From: an uncultured Nonlabens sp.
GTDB taxonomy: Bacteria; Bacteroidota; Bacteroidia; Flavobacteriales; Flavobacteriaceae
Direction: 5' to 3'
DNA length: 64,000 bases
Assembly (NCBI GenBank): GCA_947491755.1
Contig: CANLKV010000002.1
Coordinates: 924,585-988,584, forward strand
In this document: piece by piece, positions 54,669-63,582 of the stretch
How positions within the stretch are numbered: position 1 is the stretch's first letter
Layout: every line of letters begins with the position of its first letter
Notes under the pieces: model-generated
What the model saw: the letters and a program-made list of their open reading frames with translations, nothing else
What the model was told of the DNA's origin: nothing
Database searches by the model: none
Made by a program: the position numbers and the translations under genes

Positions 54669-54723
54669 CTTATGGCTCAATAAAGGAAAGCATACCAGAT
54701 TCTTTAAGGAAATGCTTTACCAT

Positions 54724-54731
54724 TATCTTTG
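54724..54731 (+). promoter_or_regulatory. -7 box TATCTTTG of the PAP2 gene
   Basis: Exact TAnnTTTG match 20 nt before the ATG at 54752, leaving a short leader. Confidence 0.6.
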
Positions 54732-54751
54732 CCACGCTTAAAAATCAAAAC

Positions 54752-55594
54752 ATGCGTTACGCATTTACTCTTTTATCCCTTTTCATTGCCACCAGCTTGC
54801 ATGCTCAAAACACTAGTTATGTTATCGACCGTGGTGATACCAGTTTGTGGCAAGATTTTACCTATGACATGGGTAATGTTTTTACTGGCGTAGGATTTGC
54901 ATACAGCAGGCCTTTATATTGGGATGGTGGCGATGCGCTTATTGCTGGTGGTGTTGCGGCAACCACGCTGGGCATATATGCCTTTGATGATAATATCACT
55001 AATGAATTGGTAAGTCATAGAGACGATGTACCACAAATACTGCTAGACTATGGCAACTATGCCGGTGCGCCTCAAAACAATTATGGAATATCAGGCGCTG
55101 TCTATCTCACTGGCTTATTTACACGCAATGAAAAATTAAGACGTACTGGTGTACTCCTTATATCCTCTGCCACTGCAACTGGATTTGTACAGCAGTTGAC
55201 TAAATCTGCAACCGGTAGAGCGCGTCCCTACGGCGGGTTTGGCAAGAATCATTTCAAGCCTTTCGGTGGTAGTGCTATCTATCGATCGTTCCCCTCTGGT
55301 CATGCAGTGCTTACTTTTACAAATGCTCATGTAATTGCAAAACAATTTAAAAATCCATGGGTCAAGGCTGGGATCTATGCCGTGGGAGTCATTCCAGGAA
55401 TCTCACGTATTTATGATGAGCAGCACTGGGCTAGTGATGTATTTCTTAGCTGGGCAATGAGTTATTTTATGGTAGAAGCCATTGATTTATACCTGGACCG
55501 CAAATATGCTGCAAAATATAATGATGATAGCGTCATGTCCTCTCTAGATATCAATTTTTCATTGACCAGTATAGGTGTGAGCTACAAGTTTTAA
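54752..55594 (+). CDS. PAP2-family membrane phosphatase
   Basis: 280 aa with a signal peptide (SLHAQN). The three phosphatase motifs are in order: KSATGRARP (near 152), SFPSGHAV (near 180) and SRIYDEQHWASD (near 219). The His in PSGH and the His in SRx5H form the catalytic pair. It probably acts on lipid phosphates such as undecaprenyl pyrophosphate or phosphatidate. The long N-terminal region before the motifs (about 20-110) is typical of Bacteroidota members. Confidence 0.9.
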   Translation: MRYAFTLLSLFIATSLHAQNTSYVIDRGDTSLWQDFTYDMGNVFTGVGFAYSRPLYWDGGDALIAGGVAATTLGIYAFDDNITNELVSHRDDVPQILLDYGNYAGAPQNNYGISGAVYLTGLFTRNEKLRRTGVLLISSATATGFVQQLTKSATGRARPYGGFGKNHFKPFGGSAIYRSFPSGHAVLTFTNAHVIAKQFKNPWVKAGIYAVGVIPGISRIYDEQHWASDVFLSWAMSYFMVEAIDLYLDRKYAAKYNDDSVMSSLDINFSLTSIGVSYKF

Positions 55595-55602
55595 AATCAG
55601 TA

Positions 55603-55618
55603 CGCTTTCGCGAAAGCG
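55603..55618. repeat. Iterated palindrome, copy 12
   Basis: Intergenic, 8 bp after the PAP2 gene stop. Confidence 0.85.
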
Positions 55619-55742
55619 TAACATATCCGCACCTCTCTGCACCTGCTGAGACATGGAATATCAACATAGCTGTAACACCATAATGAAATGTTATTTTTGA
55701 GGATGATAATCGTATTCCCTACGGGAATAACAATCTAATTTT

Positions 55743-55952
55743 ATGGAACATCGCGTTTTACTAATCCTTTTACTCCTAGGGTTTACCTTGTTGAGTGGTA
55801 TGATCGCATTGAAAATTTACAAAAATCGATATCCAGAAAAAACCTGGAAGGTATATGGACTTACTATTGGTTTCTGGGGTGGTGCAGCCGTATGTGGCAT
55901 CATCCTTACTGCGATAAGCTTACTAGCATTACAATGGGCTGCTATACTATAA
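55743..55952 (+). CDS. Small two-helix membrane protein
   Basis: 69 aa with membrane segments at about 5-23 and 38-66, joined by a basic loop (KIYKNRYPEKTWK). No family recognised. It ends 15 nt before the next small membrane protein, and the two are probably co-transcribed. Confidence 0.6.
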   Translation: MEHRVLLILLLLGFTLLSGMIALKIYKNRYPEKTWKVYGLTIGFWGGAAVCGIILTAISLLALQWAAIL

Positions 55953-55967
55953 AATCACAATAAACCT

Positions 55968-56225
55968 ATGGAAATCAATATAATTGAGGGTGTAGGATAC
56001 CTCGCCAGTCTATTTGTTCTACTGTCTTTCTTCCACAAAGACATGCGCAAATTGCGTCTGGTCAACTCATTGGGCTGCGCCTTGTTTGTTGCCTATGGTA
56101 TCTTGCTCGCTAGCATCCCTATCATTATCACAAACGTGGCAATACTTTGCGTCAATGGATATTACTTGTTAGTGAAAAAGCAAGATCCTAAACAACAGAA
56201 GCCCCTGCAAGGCAAAGAATTGTAA
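55968..56225 (+). CDS. YgjV-like small membrane protein
   Basis: 85 aa with three hydrophobic segments (about 6-22, 30-47 and 50-69) around FFHKDMRKLRLVNSLGCALF. This resembles half of a YgjV-type protein (a PQ-loop/SemiSWEET-like triple-helix unit). Some databases label such sequences uroporphyrinogen decarboxylase, which the sequence does not support. Function unknown. Confidence 0.65.
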   Translation: MEINIIEGVGYLASLFVLLSFFHKDMRKLRLVNSLGCALFVAYGILLASIPIIITNVAILCVNGYYLLVKKQDPKQQKPLQGKEL

Positions 56226-56467
56226 TTTGTGTTGCTTCCGTTGAAGGAAAACTTATAGCCGATTAAACTTGGCAGATGTTTTTCTAACGATTATTACATA
56301 TATCAGGAGAATTGAACAAAGCTCTTCATGCATTTTTATGAAAGGGTAATGTGATGAAGTCCACCTACTACGATTGTTATGCTCCCTATATCTATACCAT
56401 CCAAAAACTTATTTTTACAGGCGTTACAAGGGATTGCCGTGTAAATGTCGGGTTTAAATCGGTTAAT

Positions 56468-56475
56468 TATCTTTG
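56468..56475 (+). promoter_or_regulatory. -7 box TATCTTTG of the XRE regulator gene
   Basis: Exact TAnnTTTG match 38 nt before the ATG at 56514. Confidence 0.6.
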
Positions 56476-56513
56476 ACCCTGGCCTCATTGAGTGCTAACA
56501 TTGAACTCACTTA

Positions 56514-57320
56514 ATGAATACAATCATGAAACAACCACAACTAGGCGATTACATCGCAGGTTTGCGCAAAGAGCGTGGACTGACCCAGGAAGAACTGGTA
56601 GAAATGTGCAATATTAACGTGCGCACCATACAGCGTATAGAAGCTGGAGAAGTTATACCACGCAATTACACCATCAAGAATATCCTAGAAGCTCTGGGTA
56701 GTTCTTATGAGAAACTGACTCTAGATTTACACGAATCAACAAATACTGAAACGCAAAAAAAACTACTGCACGATCCCAGTCAAGGAATGTTGATAGGCAT
56801 TTTAGGCATCCTCTACATTATAATATCGATACCCCTCGCAATTGCAGATGTTACTGCTGCGCTAGGTGGCGATGATTTTTTAAATATTTATACTTACAGC
56901 ACTATCGCCACGATTTATGCGGTATTGCTATGTGCTTTTTATACAAGCCTAGCTTTCACTCTAGATACCAAATCACAACTACTCAAAACTTGCGTTTTTA
57001 TTTTCTTAGGTCTAGAATTACTGTCTACAGGTTTTGGTTTTTATATGTATCAAGGGGACAGCATGATCAGTGCCACAGATGTAGGGCTGGCTGTAAGTTT
57101 CCAGATCATCTATGGCCTTTCATTGATCATTTTATCGATTCCCTTTTTCTATGCCCGCAAACAATTTACAGGCATCTATCAGTACCTGGGCATCATAGCT
57201 GCCATTGCAGGTGGCTGCCATATCACTTTTCTTCTGTTCCCAGTTGGTATTTTAGGGTTCTTACTCTTTGAGATTCTATTAATTGCGCTTGTCTTTCAAG
57301 CCTATCAAACACAGCGCTAA
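56514..57320 (+). CDS. XRE-family HTH regulator with membrane domain
   Basis: 268 aa. The N-terminal XRE helix-turn-helix (about 6-62) includes LRKERGLTQEELVEMCNINV and TIQRIEAGEVIPR. About six membrane helices follow (about 92-265). It may start at 56514 or at the second ATG at 56526. This HTH plus membrane layout is found in Bacteroidota regulators; the signal sensed is unknown. Confidence 0.85.
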   Translation: MNTIMKQPQLGDYIAGLRKERGLTQEELVEMCNINVRTIQRIEAGEVIPRNYTIKNILEALGSSYEKLTLDLHESTNTETQKKLLHDPSQGMLIGILGILYIIISIPLAIADVTAALGGDDFLNIYTYSTIATIYAVLLCAFYTSLAFTLDTKSQLLKTCVFIFLGLELLSTGFGFYMYQGDSMISATDVGLAVSFQIIYGLSLIILSIPFFYARKQFTGIYQYLGIIAAIAGGCHITFLLFPVGILGFLLFEILLIALVFQAYQTQR

Positions 57321-57390
57321 AACACAATCAGGATAAGCGCAAATACTCATAGATAGCTAGTGAGGCTATCCCCTACTAAAAATTGATGGA

Positions 57391-58359
57391 TTAGACATAG
57401 TTTTTCAAATGCTCCACCTGTTTTTCGATAGCCGTTTTAAATTCGGTTTTTAAGCGATCAATCAGCTGTTGTGCTGGCATGCTATCATTGATGGTAGCCA
57501 CGCCCTGGCCAGCACTCCAGATGGTTTTCCATGCTTTGGCCTCGGTATCCATTTCTTTACCAAAATCGATTTTGCCTGTAGCCTTTAATTGTTCCTCTGT
57601 TATTCCCGCAGCTTGTAAGCTGGCACTTAAAAAATTAGCACTTACCCCTGATATTGCTGCGGTGTACACTACATCTGACGAGCCTGCTTCTATAATCATA
57701 TTGCGGTATTCATCTGTTGCTTTTGACTCGTCTGTATTGATAAAACGGGTTCCCATATAGGCTAGATCTGCTCCCATTTGTAAAGCACTGGCAACATCCT
57801 GCCCTGTGCTAATGGCGCCCGATAATATAATGACACCCTCATAAAAAGAACGCACCTCGCGTACAAATGGCATGGGGTTGAGCGTACCTGCATGACCACC
57901 TGCTCCTGCGCAAACCAGTATTAAACCGTCCACACCGGCTTCTTGTGCTTTTTGGGCATGTCGTTTTTTAATCACATCATGAAACACAAGGCCACCATAA
58001 CTGTGCACGGCATTTACCACATCCTTTACAGCTCCTAACGATGTTATAATTAGGGGTACTTGATGTTTAACACACATCCTGAGATCTGCCTCCAGCCGCG
58101 GATTACTGCCGTGAACTATCAGATTGACCCCATATGGTGCTGCCTTTTTTCCTGTTTCTTCCTCCCAGCGGGATAATTCTGTTTTTATTTGTACCAGCCA
58201 TTGTTCAAAACCTTCTGTAGAACGTTGATTAAGGGCAGGGAATGTACCTACTATACCATTTTTACAGCACTCTATAACTAGCTCTGGTCCAGAGATTAAA
58301 AACATAGGCGCCGCAATAACGGGCAGGGACAATCGATTTTTTAGGGTAGTTGCAGTCAT
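57391..58359 (-). CDS. Nitronate monooxygenase (FMN-dependent, NPD-like)
   Basis: 322 aa TIM barrel of the 2-nitropropane dioxygenase family. Landmarks: LPVIAAPMFLISGPELV (start), YGVNLIVHG, PLIITSLGAVKDV, VCAGAGGHAGT (phosphate-binding, His) and ILSGAISTGQDVASALQMGA, then YMGTRFI. It oxidises alkyl nitronates to carbonyl compounds and nitrite. It stands alone and is convergent with the XRE gene. Confidence 0.88.
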   Translation of the reverse strand: MTATTLKNRLSLPVIAAPMFLISGPELVIECCKNGIVGTFPALNQRSTEGFEQWLVQIKTELSRWEEETGKKAAPYGVNLIVHGSNPRLEADLRMCVKHQVPLIITSLGAVKDVVNAVHSYGGLVFHDVIKKRHAQKAQEAGVDGLILVCAGAGGHAGTLNPMPFVREVRSFYEGVIILSGAISTGQDVASALQMGADLAYMGTRFINTDESKATDEYRNMIIEAGSSDVVYTAAISGVSANFLSASLQAAGITEEQLKATGKIDFGKEMDTEAKAWKTIWSAGQGVATINDSMPAQQLIDRLKTEFKTAIEKQVEHLKNYV

Positions 58360-58474
58360 GTAATTGTATTAAAAACACAAGGTAAGTTTTATTTTATCGC
58401 ATTTGCAAATGACTTAAGCAAAATACGGTATGTTAACCTCACGTTAATCCATTCCTGCGCTAGTCCATTCCCGT

Positions 58475-58482
58475 TAGTTTTG
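58475..58482 (+). promoter_or_regulatory. -7 box TAGTTTTG of the TonB receptor gene
   Basis: Matches TAnnTTTG and ends 4 nt before the ATG at 58487, implying a start of transcription at the ATG. Confidence 0.6.
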
Positions 58483-58486
58483 TTGC

Positions 58487-60853
58487 ATGTATAGAAATTA
58501 CATTGTTGCAGTGGTGTTGACGTTGTTCGCTTTCGCGAAAGCATATTCTCAAAAATACACCCTATCAGGAACCATTACGGAAGAGCAAAATGGCGAGACC
58601 CTATTAAATGTAAATGTTCTTATCCCATCGCTCAGCACGGGAACAGTCACCAATGAATATGGATTTTACTCTATCACGCTGGACGCTGGTACGTATGAAA
58701 TTATTTATAGCAGTATAGGATTTCAAACTGTAAAAAAGACGGTAGTACTGGACAAAAACCAGCAAATCTCCCTGAAATTGAAAGAGCAAGGAGAGCAACT
58801 GGACGCTATTGTGCTAGAGAGTGATGTAGAACGATTGAGTACCCGTTCCCCACAGATGAGTGTCAATGCGCTCTCTATAGAGTCGATCAAGAAAATTCCC
58901 GTGGTACTGGGCGAGGTAGACCTTATTAAAGCCCTAACCTTATTGCCTGGTGTTACCAATGCTGGAGAAGGAGCTGCAGGATTTAACGTGCGTGGTGGCG
59001 CTGCAGATCAAAACCTGGTATTACTGGATGAAGCTACATTATATGGTAGCGACCATTTGTTTGGCTTTTTTAGTGTGTTTAATCCAGATGCGATCAAGGA
59101 TTTAAAATTATATAAAGGTGGCATTCCTGCCCGTTATGGCGGTCGTGTATCCAGCGTGCTAGATATTTACCAGCGTGATGGGAACAACCAGAAATTTTCT
59201 GGTACGGGAGGTATAGGTATCGTAGCAAGTAGACTGTTGCTAGAAGGACCTATCCAAAAAGAAAAATCTTCCTTTCTTATAGGAGGCCGCAGTAGTTATG
59301 CTCATTTATTTTTCCCCTTGTTCGACCTGGAAAACCAAGCCTATTTTTATGATTTAAATGCCAAAGCCTCCTTTACTCTAGATGATAGAAACCGTCTTTA
59401 TGGTTCGGCCTATTTTGGTCGGGATGTGTTTGATGTGGCCAATATCTTCGGCAATACTTTTGGCAACTCATTTGTCAACTTGCGCTGGAACCATATTTTC
59501 AATGATAAGTGGTTTAGCAATGCCTCCATCATATACTCAGATTACGACTACGAGCTGGAATTAACTTTTGCCGAATTTGAATTTTTCAGCGGTATAACTA
59601 ATTTAAATGCCAAATATGATCTAACGCATTTTGCTAGCGATAAGGCAAAATTGCGCTACGGTCTCAATTCCATCTACTACGAGTTTGATCCAGGGAGAAT
59701 TGTTCCTAACTCTCCTAGCAGCTCAATCAATGAACGCCAATTAACTAGAAAATATGCTTGGGAAAATGCGGTTTATGTGGACGGCGAGTTTAAAATAACC
59801 GAAGATTTAAATATCAACGCAGGTTTGCGATTGACCAGCTTTAATCGTCTAGGACAAGACAGCATTAATATATATGAGAACAATCAGCCCTTGCTGTTTA
59901 ACGAGGAGCAAGGTATCTACGTTCCTGCCATGCCTATAGGGACTAGAGAGAGCAGTCGCAGTGAGACCCTAGCCAGTTTTGTAAATCTAGAACCGCGTTT
60001 ATCTGCTTCTTATAGTTTGAACGACAATACCAGTATCAAAGCAAGCTACCAGCGCATCAACCAGTACATTCATCTGGTCTCAAATACCACAGCACCTACA
60101 CCCTTTGACCTATATGCTCCTAGCGGTGAATATATCAAACCACAGCAAGGCGATCAGGTAGCTATAGGTTACTTTAAAAATATGGGTGACTTCTCGCTAG
60201 AACTGGAATCTTTTTACAAGACGGTAGACAATCGACTGGATTATATAGATGGTGCAGATCTTATCGCACAAGACGCTGTAGAAACCATTTTACTTAATGG
60301 CGAGGCACGCGCCTATGGTCTAGAAATGCTATTGCGCAAAAATAAAGGCCGCTTGCAGGGCTGGATTGCCTACACCCTATCTCGCAGTGAGCAGCGCACA
60401 CCAGGACGCACTGCCCTAGAGCCTGGAATAAATAATGGACAGTGGTACAACGCTCCATGGGACAAAACCCACGATCTAACCATCACCGCAAATTATGACT
60501 ACAATGAAAAATGGAATTTTGGGACTAATTTTTCATTACAAACGGGTTTGCCAGTAACTTTTCCTAACGGACAATATGAATTTAATGGTTTGTTTGTGCC
60601 CACTTTTGAATCCCGCAACAGCAGCAGACTGCCAATCATTCACCGTCTGGATTTATCGGCTACTTATATCCCTAAACCAGAAAAGACAAAGGGCTGGCAA
60701 GGCAGCTGGGTATTTAGTATTTACAACGCCTATAACCGGCGCAATGCTGCAAGTATTAGCTTTGGTGAGAATGAGGATACCAGCCGTAATGAAGCTACCC
60801 GACTAGCTATATTTGGTATTGTGCCTTCAGTTACTTACAATTTTAAATTTTAA
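58487..60853 (+). CDS. TonB-dependent receptor with carboxypeptidase-regulatory-like N-domain
   Basis: 788 aa: signal peptide (AFAKAYSQ, encoded by an iterated palindrome), then a CarboxypepD_reg-like domain (about 24-105). The plug (about 125-230) includes ALTLLPGVTNAGEGAAGFNV and NLVLLDEATLYGSDHLFGFF. A 22-strand barrel runs to the final F (TYNFKF). It is not an obvious SusC. It is followed after 2 nt by a DUF4249 lipoprotein, a common pairing. Substrate unknown. Confidence 0.9.
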   Translation: MYRNYIVAVVLTLFAFAKAYSQKYTLSGTITEEQNGETLLNVNVLIPSLSTGTVTNEYGFYSITLDAGTYEIIYSSIGFQTVKKTVVLDKNQQISLKLKEQGEQLDAIVLESDVERLSTRSPQMSVNALSIESIKKIPVVLGEVDLIKALTLLPGVTNAGEGAAGFNVRGGAADQNLVLLDEATLYGSDHLFGFFSVFNPDAIKDLKLYKGGIPARYGGRVSSVLDIYQRDGNNQKFSGTGGIGIVASRLLLEGPIQKEKSSFLIGGRSSYAHLFFPLFDLENQAYFYDLNAKASFTLDDRNRLYGSAYFGRDVFDVANIFGNTFGNSFVNLRWNHIFNDKWFSNASIIYSDYDYELELTFAEFEFFSGITNLNAKYDLTHFASDKAKLRYGLNSIYYEFDPGRIVPNSPSSSINERQLTRKYAWENAVYVDGEFKITEDLNINAGLRLTSFNRLGQDSINIYENNQPLLFNEEQGIYVPAMPIGTRESSRSETLASFVNLEPRLSASYSLNDNTSIKASYQRINQYIHLVSNTTAPTPFDLYAPSGEYIKPQQGDQVAIGYFKNMGDFSLELESFYKTVDNRLDYIDGADLIAQDAVETILLNGEARAYGLEMLLRKNKGRLQGWIAYTLSRSEQRTPGRTALEPGINNGQWYNAPWDKTHDLTITANYDYNEKWNFGTNFSLQTGLPVTFPNGQYEFNGLFVPTFESRNSSRLPIIHRLDLSATYIPKPEKTKGWQGSWVFSIYNAYNRRNAASISFGENEDTSRNEATRLAIFGIVPSVTYNFKF
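58528..58542. repeat. Iterated palindrome, copy 13
   Basis: In the TonB receptor signal peptide; frame reads AFAKA. Confidence 0.85.
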
Positions 60854-60855
60854 GC

Positions 60856-61662
60856 ATGAGAAGATTTTTGACCCTAGTGTTGATCAGTTTAGTATTTGCT
60901 TCTTGTGAGGATGTCATCGATGTCGACCTAAACGACGCAGCGCCACGACTGGTAATCGATGCCCGCCTGGAATTACTAGAAAATGGCACCAGCCGCAATA
61001 CAGTAAAGTTAACCCGCTCATCTGGTTTTTTTGAAGAAGAAAATCCAACGGTAACTACCGCAACGGTAACGGTAATTGACAATAATAATATCACTCATTC
61101 ATTTACATACAATACTACCGCTGCATTGTATGTCAATAACACCCTAGACATCCAGCCTGCAGTAGATTATGAACTGGTTGTGATCGATGGAAATGACAGC
61201 TACCGTGGTGTACAACGGCTGGTAACCAGTGTCCCGCTAGAAGGAGTTGAAGAAACTGAGATTACAGGATTTGGCGATGATTTGACCGAGATAACGGTAT
61301 TTTTTACCGACCCACCTACCCCAGGCGATAATTACTTATTTACCTACCGTGATCCAGAGAATATAGCAGTCGAGACCAGCGACGACCAGTTTATCAATGG
61401 CAATCGTACTCCAGCCAGCTTTTTTATAGAAGAGTTACAACCGGGCACACCCATCACATTTACCATTACGGGACTGGACGCCACGGGATACCGTTTTTTT
61501 GAGACCCTCATTCAGCAAACTGACGATGCTGGCGGTGGCCCATTTGATACACAACCAGCAACCGTGCGCGGCAATATTATCAATCCTAGCAATCCAGATC
61601 GGTTCCCCTTCGGTTACTTTAGGGTGTCACAGGTATTCGAATTGGATTATACCAGTCAGTAA
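60856..61662 (+). CDS. DUF4249 lipoprotein
   Basis: 268 aa with a lipobox (FASCEDV) and the DUF4249 opening VIDVDLNDAAPRLVIDARLE. Tandem beta-sandwich sequence follows (TATVTVIDNNNITHSF, YELVVIDGNDSYRG), with late YRFFETLIQQTDDAGGGPFD and GYFRVSQV, typical of the family. It is probably the surface partner of the TonB receptor. Confidence 0.88.
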   Translation: MRRFLTLVLISLVFASCEDVIDVDLNDAAPRLVIDARLELLENGTSRNTVKLTRSSGFFEEENPTVTTATVTVIDNNNITHSFTYNTTAALYVNNTLDIQPAVDYELVVIDGNDSYRGVQRLVTSVPLEGVEETEITGFGDDLTEITVFFTDPPTPGDNYLFTYRDPENIAVETSDDQFINGNRTPASFFIEELQPGTPITFTITGLDATGYRFFETLIQQTDDAGGGPFDTQPATVRGNIINPSNPDRFPFGYFRVSQVFELDYTSQ

Positions 61663-61709
61663 CTGGATTCCTAGCATTGTATTGAACAGCAGGTTTCCGT
61701 AGGATCTGC

Positions 61710-62339
61710 TTAGAGTTTGATGACCGATTGTGACAGCGGTAAACGCACTTTTTCTAGGGCTGCAAACATATCGTCATCAGCGCGATAGCCTACAGGAAGA
61801 AGCAAAACAGACTGCAATCCTAGCTCTTTAAGCCCTAACAAATCGTCCATCTTACCAGGCATAAAACCCTCCATGGGGCAGCTATCAATACGCTCTTGCG
61901 CGCAAGCACTCATGAGCGTCCCTAGACTGATGTAGGCCTGATTGCGCGCCCATGCATCTACATCATCCAGCGTCATGGCGTCAAAACGTTCCATAAGCTG
62001 TTTTCTAAAAGGCGACAATACCTCATCTGGAGTGTTTCTTACCTTTTTAACCAGATCGAAGTAATCTTTTACATAAGCGCTGTCCACCCGTGTCGTACAA
62101 ATTACCAGTACCGCACTCGCATCGAGCACCTGGCGCTGCCCGTAGGACAAAGGAAGCATTTTTTCTTGCAGCTCTTTATTTTCAATCAACAGCAAGCGAC
62201 AGGGCTGCAAGCCGTATGATGTTGCCGTTAGATTAAAGGCTTGCGTGAGCACTTCCAGTTGCTGGGCGGTTAGTTTTTTGTTTGGATTAAAATTCTTTGT
62301 CGCATACCTCCATTTGAGGTCCTCAATACTTTTGGTCAT
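61710..62339 (-). CDS. NAD(P)H-dependent nitroreductase (NfsB-like)
   Basis: 209 aa FMN nitroreductase. Landmarks: RYATKNFNPNKKLT (phosphate-binding Arg/Lys), FNLTATSYGLQPCRLLLI, SAVLVICTTR, and late GLKELGLQSVLLLPVGYRAD. It lacks a signal. It reduces nitroaromatics or quinones with NAD(P)H; the natural substrate is unknown. Convergent with the DUF4249 gene. Confidence 0.88.
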   Translation of the reverse strand: MTKSIEDLKWRYATKNFNPNKKLTAQQLEVLTQAFNLTATSYGLQPCRLLLIENKELQEKMLPLSYGQRQVLDASAVLVICTTRVDSAYVKDYFDLVKKVRNTPDEVLSPFRKQLMERFDAMTLDDVDAWARNQAYISLGTLMSACAQERIDSCPMEGFMPGKMDDLLGLKELGLQSVLLLPVGYRADDDMFAALEKVRLPLSQSVIKL

Positions 62340-62380
62340 TGCTTATCGTTATATTTGTGCAGTGTGGTTGAGGCGGTTCT

Positions 62381-62396
62381 CGCTTTCGCGAAAGCG
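62381..62396. repeat. Iterated palindrome, copy 14
   Basis: Intergenic, between the divergent nitroreductase and SanA-like genes. Confidence 0.85.
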
Positions 62397-62488
62397 GAAT
62401 ACTTATTTTACCCCTTAACACCAGTCAACAAAGGTAAAGCCTAGAGCAGTATGCACGATCAAATTGAAGAAAACCTACCCATATTTTT

Positions 62489-63145
62489 ATGAAACGGGCG
62501 CTTAATATTCTCGTGTTTCTAGTGGTAGGAGCGCTTGTGTCTGTTATCTTTTTACAAGTATTTATCAATCAAACCAGTGCTCCCTATATCAAGTCAGAAC
62601 TGAGTGCGCTCCAGCCTGCCTATACGGGTATCGTATTAGGAGCTAGTGTGCGACCGGACAAGAGCTTGTCCCCTATTTTAAAAGACCGGGTTGATGCTGC
62701 CCTGAAAGCCTATCGTCTGGGAACAATTAAACGTTTTTTATTGAGTGGCGATCATGGTCAGGCGGACTATGACGAGGTGAACGCCATGAAAATTTATTTA
62801 AACGATCGCGGTGTGCCCGATGGAGATATTTTTTTAGATCACGCTGGATTTGACACCTATGACAGTATGATCAGGGCACATTCTATCTATCAAGTAAATG
62901 ATGCGATTGTTTTTACGCAATCCTTCCACCAGCCACGTGCTATATTTCTAGGAAGACATCTGGGTATTAATTTACAAGGATATGCGGTAGACCCTATAGA
63001 TTACAGTCCAGCCTCGTCGCTGCAGCGTCGCGAGTGGCTGGCTAACGTAAAAGCCTGGATCGAGATTCATATAGAGCAGCGTCCTACATTTGAAGGTGAT
63101 GCTACCCCTATTACAGGAGATAGCAGCTTGACCCACGATCAATAG
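62489..63145 (+). CDS. SanA/YdcF-type DUF218 membrane protein
   Basis: 218 aa with one N-terminal membrane helix (about 7-25). The DUF218 domain follows: GIVLGASVRPDKSLSP, LKAYRLGTIKRFLLSGDHGQ, and TYDSMIRAHSIYQVNDAIVF, then TQSFHQPRAIFLGRHLGI. It matches SanA/vancomycin-exclusion proteins acting in the envelope. Substrate unknown. Stands alone downstream of an iterated palindrome. Confidence 0.88.
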   Translation: MKRALNILVFLVVGALVSVIFLQVFINQTSAPYIKSELSALQPAYTGIVLGASVRPDKSLSPILKDRVDAALKAYRLGTIKRFLLSGDHGQADYDEVNAMKIYLNDRGVPDGDIFLDHAGFDTYDSMIRAHSIYQVNDAIVFTQSFHQPRAIFLGRHLGINLQGYAVDPIDYSPASSLQRREWLANVKAWIEIHIEQRPTFEGDATPITGDSSLTHDQ

Positions 63146-63230
63146 TTGTTAATGATTTAACATATTAGCGTTAAGCATTGTTAATCTGTTAGCTAGCTCC
63201 TTTTTTAATGTGTATCTTAAAAATAAAAAG

Positions 63231-63380
63231 ATGAGCACAGAGAATCCAAATCCAGAAAAAACAAGTAAAAAAGAGCAAGCTATTAATCTAGAAGCCACGC
63301 ATGGTAAAGATATCAATCACCAGGTGAAGGATAAAAAAGAACACCACCAGCCTAGAGATGCGACACAAAACCAGTCGTAA
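63231..63380 (+). CDS. Small hydrophilic protein (49 aa)
   Basis: 49 aa, very polar and Lys/Glu/His/Gln-rich (TSKKEQAINLEATHGKDINH), with no membrane or signal segment. Followed by a strong terminator 17 nt after the stop, which supports it as a real short transcript. No family recognised; could be a disordered stress protein. Confidence 0.55.
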   Translation: MSTENPNPEKTSKKEQAINLEATHGKDINHQVKDKKEHHQPRDATQNQS

Positions 63381-63397
63381 GGCTTGACTTAAAAGCT

Positions 63398-63424
63398 AAA
63401 CTACCCAAAAGGGTAGTTTTTTTA
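63398..63424 (+). terminator. Terminator of the 49-aa gene
   Basis: Perfect arms AAACTACCC and GGGTAGTTT around AAAA, followed by TTTT. Confidence 0.8.
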
Positions 63425-63437
63425 TGCCATTCTGTTT

Positions 63438-63464
63438 TTGAATTAAATAAAATATCTATATTTG
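63438..63464 (+). promoter_or_regulatory. Promoter of tRNA-Ser
   Basis: TTG (63438-63440), 16 nt, then TATATTTG (63457-63464), a full TAnnTTTG box. The mature tRNA starts 34 nt downstream. Confidence 0.65.
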
Positions 63465-63497
63465 CACCCGCTTAAAAGGTGAACTTTTGAGTATTTA

Positions 63498-63582
63498 GGA
63501 GAAGTGGCAGAGTGGTCGAATGCACTGGTCTTGAAAACCAGCGAGGGTCACACCTCCAGGGGTTCGAATCCCTTCTTCTCCG
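63498..63582 (+). tRNA. tRNA-Ser (anticodon UGA)
   Basis: 85-nt class II tRNA. Acceptor GGAGAAG pairs with CTTCTCC, discriminator G. The anticodon loop CTTGAAA, between CTGGT and ACCAG, gives UGA (Ser, UCA codon). It has a long variable arm and the T-loop TTCGAAT. CCA is not encoded. Confidence 0.95.
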
